The translations under genes and the position numbers were made by a program. A stretch of 64,000 bases of DNA, from contig CAVXRG010000004.1 in NCBI GenBank assembly GCA_963764195.1, positions 124,001 to 188,000 of the forward strand. Reading direction: 5' to 3'. The stretch is from JBDSSS01 sp963764195. GTDB taxonomy: Bacteria; Actinomycetota; Actinomycetes; Actinomycetales; Dermatophilaceae. Each line of letters begins with the position of its first letter. Positions within the stretch are counted from its first letter, which is position 1. Below are positions 28,064-36,373 of the stretch, in pieces. The notes beneath the pieces are model-generated. The model ran no database searches and was not told the DNA's origin. It was given only the letters and a program-made list of their open reading frames with translations.

Positions 28064-31000
28064 GTGAAGACCAACCCCCTCGACCGGGTCGTCGGGCTGC
28101 CCGACACGGAGATGGGCCGGCTCGTGCGCGAGCGGGACTGGTCAGGCTCGGGGCTGGGCCCGGTCGCCGAATGGCCGGACGCCCTGCGTGCCAGCGTGCG
28201 GCTCTGCCTGTCCTCCCGCTTCCCGATGCTCGTGTGCTGGGGTCCGGACCTCGTGATGGTCTACAACGACGGCTACCGGGCGGTGCTCGGCGAGCTGCGG
28301 CACCCGGAGGCGCTCGGCACGCCGAGCCGGGAGGTGTGGGGAGATGTGTGGCACCAGGTCGCCCCGATGCTCGACGGGATCCTGGCGGGGGAGGCCGCCA
28401 CGTGGTCCGAGGACCTGCCGATGGTCATGGAGCGCTCCGGCTACCCGGAGGAGGCGTACTTCACCTTCTCGTTCAGCCCCATCGTCGACGACGCGGGGCA
28501 GGTCGGCGGGGTCCTGTGCGTGACGACCGAGACGACAGCACAGGTGCTTGCCGCGCGCCGCGCGCGCACCCAGCTCGCCCTCTCCAGCGCCCTCATCGGG
28601 GTCGCCACCCTCCAGGACGTGCGCTCCGTCGCAGAGTCGGTGCTTGCCGAGAACGCGGACGACCACGGTCGCGTGCACGTCGTCCTCGACGCGGACCCCG
28701 GCACGACGGAGCCGGGCGGCTCGGCGACGGGCCTCCACCGGCTGCCCGTCGTCGAACCGGCCCGCGGCGAGGTCGTCGGCTCGCTCGTCCTCACGGAGAA
28801 CCCGCGTCGACCGTGGGACGAGGGCCTGCAGGCCTATGCGGCTCTCATCGCCTCCCACGTGGGCGCTGCGGTCGGTGGCATCCTCCGACTCGAGGCCGAA
28901 CGCCGAGGGTCCGAGGCGCTCGCGCGGATGGATGCCGCCAAGTCGGTCTTCCTCGCCAACGTCAGCCACGAGCTGCGCACCCCGCTGACGTTGATCAGCG
29001 CTCCGGTCCTCGACGCCCTTGCCGACGAGTCGGTCCCGCTCGCGCCCGAGCAGCGACACCGGATGGAGGTCGTTCTCGACAACGCCGACCGCCTCGGCGT
29101 CCTCGTCGACCGCCTTTTGGACGCCTCGCGACTCGACGCGGGGGCCGTGGTGGCCCGCCGGGTCGAGACGGACGTGACGGCCCTGCTCCGAGCCCTGGCC
29201 ACGACGTTCCGACCCGCCATCGAGCACGCCGGTCTGCGCTTCACCCGCCGCTGCGCCAGCCTGCCGGAGGCCGTCCACATCGACCCGGAGATGCTCGAGC
29301 GGGTCGTGCTCAACCTCCTCGCCAACGCCCTGAGGTACACCTCCGAAGGTTCGGTCCAGCTCCGCCTCCGGCCCGTCGCCTCGGGCTTCGAGGTGGCCGT
29401 CGAGGACACCGGCGTCGGTATCCCCGAGGAGTCCCTCGGGACGATCTTCGAGCGCTTCGAGCAGCTCCCGGAGCACCGTGCTGGCCGCCCTCGCGCCGGC
29501 GCCGGCCTCGGGCTGGCACTCGTGCGCCAGCTCACCGAGCTGATGGGTGGTCGGATCTCGGTCCGGTCCGAGGTGGGCCGGGGCACGACGTTCACCGTCC
29601 TCCTGCCCTACGGGTCGCCCGACCCGGACGCACCCCCGCAGGAGCGCTCCATCTCCGCGGGTCCGGCCGGGGCGATGGTGCGAGATGCGCTGCGGCGGGT
29701 CGAGCCCGACGTCGAGCCGCGGACGCCGACGACGGCCAAGGACGTCCAGCGACCCGTCCTGCTCATCGCCGAGGACGACGTCGACCTGCGGTCCTACCTG
29801 ACCGGACTGCTGGGCCAGGACTACGACGTCGTGGCAGTCACCGACGGTGTGGCCGGTCTCGAGGCCGCCGGTCGGGTCTCGGTGGACCTCGTGCTCGCCG
29901 ACGTGATGATGCCGGGCCTCGACGGGCTGGGGCTGGTCCGGGCCCTGCGGTCCGAGCCCGCCACGAGCGCGATCCCCGTCGTGCTGCTGTCGGCGCGAGC
30001 AGGAGTCGCGGCGAGTGTCTCCGGCCTCGCGGAGGGGGCCGACGACTACGTCGCCAAGCCGTTCGACCCCGCCGACCTCAAGGCGCGGCTCGCCGCGAAC
30101 CTCGACCGCGCCCGCGCCCGGTCGCGTGACGGAGCGTGGCGACGTGTCGTCCTGTCGGCGCTGCGTGACCCGCTCGTCATCGTCGACGACGAGGGCACCG
30201 TCGTGGAGCTGAACGAGGCGTTCACCCACACCTTCGGCTGGGACCTGTCCGGCGGCCCGATCCGCCAGCCGTACCCCTGGTGGGTCGAGCCGGGGGACGA
30301 CCCGGAGGCGACGACCGCGCCGACGCGCGCGTTCGAGGCGCTGAAGTCCGGCGAGCGGGTCTTCGACGAGAGCCGCCGCTTCCGCCGCCGTGACGGCTCC
30401 ATCGCCTGGGTCTCGGTGGCCGCGGCCATGGTCCCCTCGTCGCCGCTCAGCCCGGCACTCATCCTCGGCGTCGTCCGGGACGAGACCCGTGCTCACGAGG
30501 CGGTCCTCAGGCGCACGCTCGCGGCCCGGGTCGCCGACGAGCTCACCGGTGCAGAGGACTTCGAGCAGGCGTTGAGCGCCGCCGTGACGGGTTTGAGCAT
30601 CCTCTTCGAGGGGGACGTCATGGTCCGCTATGCCGACGAGCACCGCGACGTCATCCTGACGCGCGACGGGCCGGCCCGGCCCGACGAGCTCGACCCGGTG
30701 CTGCGCGACCTGCTGAGCGGCGCGACGGCGGACCCGGCCGTCCCGTCACCGACGAAGTCGAGGAGGACGACCGCGGCGCCGTCCGGCGGCGAGGTCCCGC
30801 TCGTGCCCGGTCTGCTCATCTCCGCGGCGACGTCGGGATCGCGATGCGCGATCTGGGTCGAGTTCGAGCGACCCCGGGTCGTCTCCCCGGACGAGCACGT
30901 CGTGGGCGACCTGCTCGCCCAGGCCTTCGTGCAGGCGGCTGACCGGGTCGCCGTCCACCACGACCTCGAGGTCCAGGAGCGTCACCTCAAGCTCGCGATC

Positions 31001-31171
31001 GAGAGCCATCGGATGATCGGCCACGCCGTCGGGGTGCTGATGGAGCGGCACCGGGTCACGGCCGACCAGGGCTTCGCGATGCTCCGGCAGGCCTCGCTCG
31101 ACCGCAACATCAAGCTGCGCGAGATCGCCCGGCGCGTCATGGAGACGGGGCTCGAACCGGCCGAGAGCTGA
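28064..31171 (+). CDS. hybrid histidine kinase: PAS, kinase, receiver, PAS, ANTAR
   Basis: A 1035-residue soluble protein. Order: PAS-like domain (~25-150, GLGPVAEWPDALR...MVYNDGYRAVLG), a GAF-like stretch (~160-270), HisKA with SHELRTP and phosphoacceptor His302, HATPase (~400-510, GVGIPEE, GLGLALVRQL), receiver with Asp613 in ADVMMPGLDG, a second PAS (~690-800), a variable region, and an ANTAR domain (~970-1030, HRMIGHAVGVLMERHRV). ANTAR domains bind hairpin RNAs and prevent termination, so sensing, phosphorelay and RNA output lie in one chain. AGGAG lies 5 bp before the GTG. No membrane segment, so the signal is cytoplasmic. No target leader RNA was identified. Confidence 0.88.
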   Translation: MKTNPLDRVVGLPDTEMGRLVRERDWSGSGLGPVAEWPDALRASVRLCLSSRFPMLVCWGPDLVMVYNDGYRAVLGELRHPEALGTPSREVWGDVWHQVAPMLDGILAGEAATWSEDLPMVMERSGYPEEAYFTFSFSPIVDDAGQVGGVLCVTTETTAQVLAARRARTQLALSSALIGVATLQDVRSVAESVLAENADDHGRVHVVLDADPGTTEPGGSATGLHRLPVVEPARGEVVGSLVLTENPRRPWDEGLQAYAALIASHVGAAVGGILRLEAERRGSEALARMDAAKSVFLANVSHELRTPLTLISAPVLDALADESVPLAPEQRHRMEVVLDNADRLGVLVDRLLDASRLDAGAVVARRVETDVTALLRALATTFRPAIEHAGLRFTRRCASLPEAVHIDPEMLERVVLNLLANALRYTSEGSVQLRLRPVASGFEVAVEDTGVGIPEESLGTIFERFEQLPEHRAGRPRAGAGLGLALVRQLTELMGGRISVRSEVGRGTTFTVLLPYGSPDPDAPPQERSISAGPAGAMVRDALRRVEPDVEPRTPTTAKDVQRPVLLIAEDDVDLRSYLTGLLGQDYDVVAVTDGVAGLEAAGRVSVDLVLADVMMPGLDGLGLVRALRSEPATSAIPVVLLSARAGVAASVSGLAEGADDYVAKPFDPADLKARLAANLDRARARSRDGAWRRVVLSALRDPLVIVDDEGTVVELNEAFTHTFGWDLSGGPIRQPYPWWVEPGDDPEATTAPTRAFEALKSGERVFDESRRFRRRDGSIAWVSVAAAMVPSSPLSPALILGVVRDETRAHEAVLRRTLAARVADELTGAEDFEQALSAAVTGLSILFEGDVMVRYADEHRDVILTRDGPARPDELDPVLRDLLSGATADPAVPSPTKSRRTTAAPSGGEVPLVPGLLISAATSGSRCAIWVEFERPRVVSPDEHVVGDLLAQAFVQAADRVAVHHDLEVQERHLKLAIESHRMIGHAVGVLMERHRVTADQGFAMLRQASLDRNIKLREIARRVMETGLEPAES

Positions 31172-31230
31172 CGCGACACGGACGGCAGGCAGGGGTGAGC
31201 GGCATACGTCACAGCGGTGAACCGGATGAA

Positions 31231-31251
31231 GTTGAGTGGAATAGACTCAAC
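31231..31251. promoter_or_regulatory. perfect HAIR operator over the clpB promoter
   Basis: GTTGAGT, seven bases, ACTCAAC, with AA and TT extending the symmetry. This is the canonical HspR operator layout. A -10 hexamer TAGACT (31242-31247) lies inside it, so bound HspR would block RNA polymerase. Confidence 0.92.
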
Positions 31252-31297
31252 TTCGGCGAGGTTACCCCGATGACCTCATCGAGTCCCAGGAGACCGC

Positions 31298-33856
31298 ATG
31301 GACCTTTCGCTCACCACCCACGCCCAGGAGGCCTTCGCCCAGGCCTCGACGACCGCTGCCGCCAAGCACCACCCCAGCATCGAACCGGCCCACCTGCTCC
31401 TCGCGCTCGCGGCGCAGCCGGGCACGACGACCCCCGCCCTGCTCGAGGCCGGCGGATCGTCCGCTCGCGCCGCGACCCAGGCCGCCGAGACGGCGATGCG
31501 CGCCCTGCCCCAGGTGACCGGCGCCGCCCAGCCGCAGCTGTCGCGAACGAGCCTCGCGACGCTCACCCAGGCGCAGCAGTACATGACGGTGATGGGCGAC
31601 ACCTTCGTCTCGACCGACCACCTGCTGCTCGCCATCGCGCGCACCGGCCAGTTCGACCTCGACGCCGACGCGATCGAGGCTGCCATCCCTGAGCTGCGCG
31701 GCGGCCGCAAGGTCGTCTCGCAGAACCCCGAGGGCACCTACGAGGCGCTGGAGAAGTACGGCTCCGACCTCACGGCGCAGGCGCGGGCCGGCAGGCTCGA
31801 CCCCGTCATCGGGCGGGACGCGGAGATCCGCAGGGTCGTCCAGGTCCTCAGCCGGCGCACGAAGAACAACCCGGTCCTCATCGGGGAGCCCGGGGTCGGC
31901 AAGACCGCCGTCGTCGAGGGCCTCGCCCAGCGGATGGTCGAGGGTGACGTCCCGGAGAGCCTGCGCGACAAGACCCTGATCAGTCTCGACCTCGCGGCCA
32001 TGGTCGCCGGCGCGAAGTACCGCGGCGAGTTCGAGGAGCGGCTCAAGGCCGTCCTCGAGGAGATCAAGGGCAGCGACGGGCAGGTCGTCACCTTCATCGA
32101 CGAGATCCACACGGTCGTCGGCGCGGGCGCCGGGGGCGACGGTGCGATGGACGCGGGCAACATGCTCAAGCCGATGCTCGCCCGGGGCGAGCTGCGCCTC
32201 GTCGGCGCGACGACGCTCGACGAGTACCGCAAGCACATCGAGAAGGACGCCGCCCTGGAGCGGCGCTTCCAGCAGGTCTTCGTCGGCGAGCCCTCCGTCG
32301 AGGACACCATCGCGATCCTCCGCGGCCTCAAGGAGCGCTACGAGGCGCACCACAAGGTGACGATCGCCGACTCCGCGCTCGTCGCGGCCGCCACCCTGTC
32401 AGACCGCTACATCTCGGGGCGCCAGCTGCCCGACAAGGCGATCGACCTCATCGACGAGGCCGCGTCGCGGCTGCGGATGGAGATCGACTCCTCGCCGGTC
32501 GAGATCGACGAGCTGCGCCGTGCCGTCGACCGGTTGACGATGGAGGAGTTCGCCCTCGCCCAGGAGACCGACGCCGCGTCGGTCGAGCGGCTCGAGCGGC
32601 TCCGCAAGGACCTCGCGGACCGCTCCGACGAGCTGGCCGGGCTGACCGCCCGCTGGGAGGCCGAGAAGGCGGGGCTCAACGCCGTCGGCGATCTCAAGGC
32701 GCGGATCGACGACCTGCGGATGCAGGCCGACCGGCTCCAACGCGAGGGCGACCTCGCGGCCGCCTCGAAGATCGCCTACGGCGACATCCCCGCCCTCGAG
32801 AAACAGCTTGCCGACGCCCAGGAGCGCGAGGCCGCCGCGACGACCGTCGGCGAGGAGCCGATGGTCAAGGAGGAGGTCGCCGCCGACGACATCGCCGAGG
32901 TGATCTCGGCCTGGACCGGCATTCCCGCCGGGCGCCTGATGGAGGGCGAGTCGGCGAAGCTGCTCCACATGGAGCAGCACATCGCCGCGCGCCTCATCGG
33001 GCAGACCGGGGCGGTCCGGGCGGTCTCCGACGCGGTGCGCCGCACCCGGGCCGGCGTCTCGGACCCCGACCGGCCCACCGGCTCCTTCCTCTTCCTCGGC
33101 CCCACCGGTGTCGGCAAGACCGAGCTCGCCAAGAGCCTCGCCGACTTCCTCTTCGACGACGAGCGCGCCATGGTGCGGATCGACATGTCGGAGTACTCCG
33201 AGCGGCACTCCGTCGCCCGCCTCATCGGGGCGCCCCCCGGCTACGTCGGCTACGAGGAGGGTGGCCAGCTCACGGAGGCGGTGCGCCGCCGGCCCTACTG
33301 CGTCATCCTGCTCGACGAGGTGGAGAAGGCCCACCCGGAGACCTTCGACATCCTGCTCCAGGTGCTCGACGACGGCCGGCTCACCGACGGGCAGGGGCGC
33401 ACCGTCGACTTCCGCAACGTCATCCTCGTGCTCACCTCCAACCTCGGGTCGCAGTTCCTCGTCGACCCGATGCTGACCCCCGAGGCCAAGCACGAGGCGG
33501 TCCTCGGCGCCGTCCGGCAGGCCTTCAAGCCCGAGTTCCTCAACCGGCTCGACGAGATCGTCGTCTTCGACCCGCTCGACGAGGAGGAGCTCGCGCACAT
33601 CGTCGAGCTGCAGGTGCGCGCCTTCGGCAACCGGCTCGCCGACCGGCGGATCACGCTCTCGGTCACCGACGCGGCGCGTGACTGGCTGGCCCGCACCGGT
33701 TACGACCCGGCCTACGGCGCCCGGCCGCTGCGCCGCCTCGTCCAGCGCGAGATCGGCGACCGGCTGGCCCGGGCCCTGCTCGCCGGTGAGGTCCGCGACG
33801 GTGGGACGGTCGCGGTCGACCTCGACGCGTCGGGGGAGACCCTGACGCTCGGTTGA
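31298..33856 (+). CDS. clpB: ATP-dependent disaggregase ClpB
   Basis: An 852-residue Hsp100 chaperone. Two Clp_N repeats (~1-145), first AAA+ module with Walker A Lys202 (GEPGVGKT), coiled-coil middle domain (~400-520), second AAA+ module with Walker A Lys607 (GPTGVGKTE), and the C-terminal D2 domain. It pulls proteins out of aggregates with DnaK. The middle domain and lack of a ClpP-binding loop motif separate it from ClpA/ClpC. CAGGAGA precedes the ATG. Control by HspR is shown by the operator at 31231-31251. Only 25 bp separate it from the convergent SRPBCC gene. Confidence 0.97.
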   Translation: MDLSLTTHAQEAFAQASTTAAAKHHPSIEPAHLLLALAAQPGTTTPALLEAGGSSARAATQAAETAMRALPQVTGAAQPQLSRTSLATLTQAQQYMTVMGDTFVSTDHLLLAIARTGQFDLDADAIEAAIPELRGGRKVVSQNPEGTYEALEKYGSDLTAQARAGRLDPVIGRDAEIRRVVQVLSRRTKNNPVLIGEPGVGKTAVVEGLAQRMVEGDVPESLRDKTLISLDLAAMVAGAKYRGEFEERLKAVLEEIKGSDGQVVTFIDEIHTVVGAGAGGDGAMDAGNMLKPMLARGELRLVGATTLDEYRKHIEKDAALERRFQQVFVGEPSVEDTIAILRGLKERYEAHHKVTIADSALVAAATLSDRYISGRQLPDKAIDLIDEAASRLRMEIDSSPVEIDELRRAVDRLTMEEFALAQETDAASVERLERLRKDLADRSDELAGLTARWEAEKAGLNAVGDLKARIDDLRMQADRLQREGDLAAASKIAYGDIPALEKQLADAQEREAAATTVGEEPMVKEEVAADDIAEVISAWTGIPAGRLMEGESAKLLHMEQHIAARLIGQTGAVRAVSDAVRRTRAGVSDPDRPTGSFLFLGPTGVGKTELAKSLADFLFDDERAMVRIDMSEYSERHSVARLIGAPPGYVGYEEGGQLTEAVRRRPYCVILLDEVEKAHPETFDILLQVLDDGRLTDGQGRTVDFRNVILVLTSNLGSQFLVDPMLTPEAKHEAVLGAVRQAFKPEFLNRLDEIVVFDPLDEEELAHIVELQVRAFGNRLADRRITLSVTDAARDWLARTGYDPAYGARPLRRLVQREIGDRLARALLAGEVRDGGTVAVDLDASGETLTLG

Positions 33857-33881
33857 TCGGGCTACCGATGACGCAGCAGGG

Positions 33882-34353
33882 TCAGGACTCGACGGCCTCG
33901 GCGAGCAGCACGAGCGTCTCCTCCCGGACGTCCCGCGGGACGGCCGGGAAGGGGATCGTGCGCAGCACCTCGGGGTCGGTGACGCCCGACCAGTCGTAGG
34001 TCTGGCGCACGAGCGTGCCCACGCTCGCTCGGCTCGAGGTCGAAGCGCCAGCTCCACCCGAGCGGCTGCTGCCCCGGGTCGGCGACCGCCCAGCCGATGG
34101 CCCGCCCCGGCTCGCAGACGGTCACGTGGTTGTCGGTCTCGTAGTGGTTGCCCGGGCCCATCGACATCGCCATCCGGAAGACCTGCCCGGCCGCCGTGAC
34201 GGGGCCGCCACGGACGAGGCGCACGACCATCCCGGAGTCGTCGAGTGCAGGATGGCGGGCCGGGTCGGCGAGCACCGCGAAGACGGCCCCCGGACTCGCC
34301 CGCACCTCGCGCGTCACCACGTCGAACCGCGCCTTGGGCGCCCTGCCGCTCAT
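33882..34353 (-). pseudogene. SRPBCC family protein, frameshifted
   Basis: From ATG 34353 the frame reads a START/SRPBCC-type domain (FDVVTREVRASPGAVFAVLADPARH..., ..AIGWAVADPGQQPLGWSWRFDLEP). After SERG it loses all similarity. In the frame one base over, TLVRQTYDWSGVTDPEVLRTIPFP and a natural end ...LLAEAVES then TGA (33882-33884) complete the domain. One extra base in the CCC run at 34018-34020 explains it. This is either a recent mutation or a base-call error. Such domains bind hydrophobic ligands. It lies 4 bp after the HAD gene in the same operon. Confidence 0.75.
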
Positions 34354-34357
34354 GGCC

Positions 34358-34969
34358 TCAGCGTATGCCGCTGGGCCGGGTGAAGAGCTCGGCCGCCCAC
34401 CCGTGGGCGGCGGCGGCCACGACGTTGTCGGGCCGGTCGTCGGTGAACCACACCTCGGCGGGGTCGACGGTCCTGCCGAGGTCGTCCTCGATGGCCCGGT
34501 GGGCGGCCGCGAAGGCGGCGGGGTCGGGCTTGGCCACCCCCAGCTCGGCGCTGTTGAGCACCCCGTCGAAGAGGTGGTCGAGGCGCAGCTGGCGCAGCTC
34601 GGCGGGGACGTGGTCCGTGCCGTTGGTGAAGAGGTAGGTGCGCTGGCCGGCCTCACGCAGCGACTCGATCCGCGCCACGGTCGAGGCGACCGGGGTCCCA
34701 CGGTGGGCCCGCCACCGCTCCATCTGCTCGTGGACCGGCGCGCCGTCGGGGAGGTCGGCCGCGAGCGCGTCGCAGATGGCGGCATACCACTGCGTGAAGG
34801 TCGACCGACCGGTGATGGTGGGCTCGATGAGGTCGGCGCGGAAGGCCGTCTCGGCGAGCCGGCCCGGGGTCAGGCCCAGCGCAGACTCGATGGACGGCGC
34901 GACGTCACCCGGCTCGAAGTCGCGCACCACGCCGTCGAGGTCGAAGACGTGGGCGGCGCGATGTGTCAC
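34358..34969 (-). CDS. HAD family hydrolase (HAD-IA)
   Basis: A 203-residue HAD hydrolase. Motif I is FDLDGVVRD (residues ~8-16; the nucleophile is the first Asp). Motif II is the LFTNGTD stretch, motif III includes GVAKPDPAAF, and motif IV is WFTDDRPDNV. These enzymes dephosphorylate small metabolites or cleave haloacids; the substrate is unknown. GTG at 34969 overlaps the stop of the upstream coiled-coil membrane protein gene, so a longer reading into that gene is rejected. The frameshifted SRPBCC gene follows 4 bp later. Confidence 0.88.
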   Translation of the reverse strand: MTHRAAHVFDLDGVVRDFEPGDVAPSIESALGLTPGRLAETAFRADLIEPTITGRSTFTQWYAAICDALAADLPDGAPVHEQMERWRAHRGTPVASTVARIESLREAGQRTYLFTNGTDHVPAELRQLRLDHLFDGVLNSAELGVAKPDPAAFAAAHRAIEDDLGRTVDPAEVWFTDDRPDNVVAAAAHGWAAELFTRPSGIR

Positions 34970-35535
34970 GGGCGCGGGCCGTGCCCCGCCCCGCCGCCGC
35001 CACCGTTGCCCCCGTCGTCGGGCCGATCCTGCGTCCATGCGGCCGTCCCGTCGGAGACGCGGCCCTCGGCGCGGCCGGTGACGACGTCGGCCACCGAGGG
35101 GTCCTCGCGGTCGCGCCACGCCGCCTCGCGCCGGCCCAGGTCGGCCTCGCGGGTGTCGAGCTCGGAGGCTCGGGTGGACAGGGCGGCCTCGCGGGTCTCG
35201 AGGTCCTCGGTGCGGGCGCCGGCGTCGCGGAGCTGGCGCTCGTGCGTGGCGCGCTGGTCGGAGGCGAAGCGCTCGAGCTCGGCGACGCGCTCCTGCTCGC
35301 GGTCCTCGCGGCGGCGGCGGGCCCGGCGCCGCACGCTGCGTGCGACCGCGGCCCAGCCGAGCGCGAGGAGCAGCACGGCGACCGCGGTCGCGATGGCGAG
35401 CTCGAGCGGCGTCACGTCGCGAGTGAAGCCGTTGATGTCCAGCGGGATCGTCGTCGTCGCCCCGCGGGTGCCCGAGTAGACGGCGACGCAGCCCAGCGCC
35501 CCGAGGACGAGGAGGATGAGGCCGAGGACGATCAT
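34966..35535 (-). CDS. membrane protein with cytoplasmic coiled coil
   Basis: A 189-residue protein with two membrane segments near the N-terminus (MIVLGLILLVLGALGCVAVYSG and ELAIATAVAVLLLALGWAAVA). A basic [10 protein letters not shown] stretch follows, then a long Glu/Arg-rich coiled coil (~70-140) and a Gly-rich tail. I chose ATG 35535 because AGGAG lies 5 bp before it, rather than an earlier in-frame ATG. I do not recognise the family. It heads a small operon with the HAD and SRPBCC genes and is divergent from the LppX-like lipoprotein. Confidence 0.75.
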   Translation of the reverse strand: MIVLGLILLVLGALGCVAVYSGTRGATTTIPLDINGFTRDVTPLELAIATAVAVLLLALGWAAVARSVRRRARRRREDREQERVAELERFASDQRATHERQLRDAGARTEDLETREAALSTRASELDTREADLGRREAAWRDREDPSVADVVTGRAEGRVSDGTAAWTQDRPDDGGNGGGGGAGHGPRP

Positions 35536-35644
35536 GAGGGCTCCTGGGGTGGGGAGGTGGGCCAACGGTCGGACCCTAGCGAAGTCGGGCGGGTTGAGGG
35601 AGCCGGCGCGCGTCGACCCCAGCGGACGTACCCACTGCTTCAGT

Positions 35645-35650
35645 TAGCCT
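35645..35650 (+). promoter_or_regulatory. -10 element TAGCCT, leaderless start
   Basis: TAGCCT ends 7 bases before the ATG at 35658. It would drive the lipoprotein-transporter operon. Confidence 0.55.
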
Positions 35651-35657
35651 GACGGGC

Positions 35658-36371
35658 ATGCGCCTCACCGGACGGCTCACCGCAGCTGCGATCTCCGCCC
35701 TGTGCCTTCTCGGTGCGGCTGGGTGCTCGGGCGACGCCGCGACGCCGACACCGACCCAGCAGGCCGCGCCGAGCGCGGAGCAGCGTCTCGCGGTGGCGAA
35801 GGCCACCCTCGACAGCACGCCGTCGGTCCACCTCACGCTGACCGGGTCGGACCTGCCGGAGGGCGTGAACGGCATCGTCTCCGCCGACGGTGTCGGCACG
35901 CACCCGCCGGCGTTCAAGGGCACCTTCACGGTGCGGCTCGGCGGCATCGAGGCCGACGCCGAGATCACCTCGGTCGACGGAGACGTCTACGCCAAGCTCC
36001 CGCTCATCCCGGGGACCAACAAGATCGACCCGAAGACGTTCGGGGTGCCCGACCCGGCCACCCTCTTCTCGACGGACACGGGCATCACCTCGCTCCTCAC
36101 GGCGACCGTCGACCCGACGCTCGCCGGCCAGGTGCGCAACGGCTCCGACGTCCTCACGACGGTCACCGGCACCCTCCCGGGCGCCGACGTCGTCGACCTC
36201 TTCGGCATCGGCGACCGCAACGGCACCTTCGCGGCCACCTACGGCCTCACCGACGCCGACGAGCTGCGCACGGTGACGCTGACCGGTCCCTTTCACGGAG
36301 CCGGCACGACCTCGACCTACAGGCTCGTCCTCGACCGGTACGGCGCCCCCGTCACGATCGTGAAGCCCTGA
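35658..36371 (+). CDS. LppX/LprA/LprF/LprG family lipoprotein
   Basis: A 237-residue lipoprotein. The signal peptide ends in LLGAAGC, with Cys23 as the lipidation site, followed by a Thr/Pro/Gln-rich spacer. The body VHLTLTGSDLPEGVNGIVSADG..., FKGTFTVRLGGIEADAEITSVDG and DPATLFSTDTGITSLL matches the LppX/LprAFG fold, a half-barrel with a lipid-binding cavity. It is followed after 2 bp by an MFS transporter. In Mycobacterium tuberculosis lprG and the P55 (Rv1410c) transporter form the same pair and export lipids. A lipid-shuttle role here is inferred from that parallel. Confidence 0.85.
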   Translation: MRLTGRLTAAAISALCLLGAAGCSGDAATPTPTQQAAPSAEQRLAVAKATLDSTPSVHLTLTGSDLPEGVNGIVSADGVGTHPPAFKGTFTVRLGGIEADAEITSVDGDVYAKLPLIPGTNKIDPKTFGVPDPATLFSTDTGITSLLTATVDPTLAGQVRNGSDVLTTVTGTLPGADVVDLFGIGDRNGTFAATYGLTDADELRTVTLTGPFHGAGTTSTYRLVLDRYGAPVTIVKP

Positions 36372-36373
36372 GC

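Noticed and set aside
34358..35119. Longer form of the HAD hydrolase
   Set aside because: The first 50 codons lie over the neighbouring coiled-coil gene in another frame and are Arg/Gly-rich; GTG 34969 has the usual GTGA overlap.
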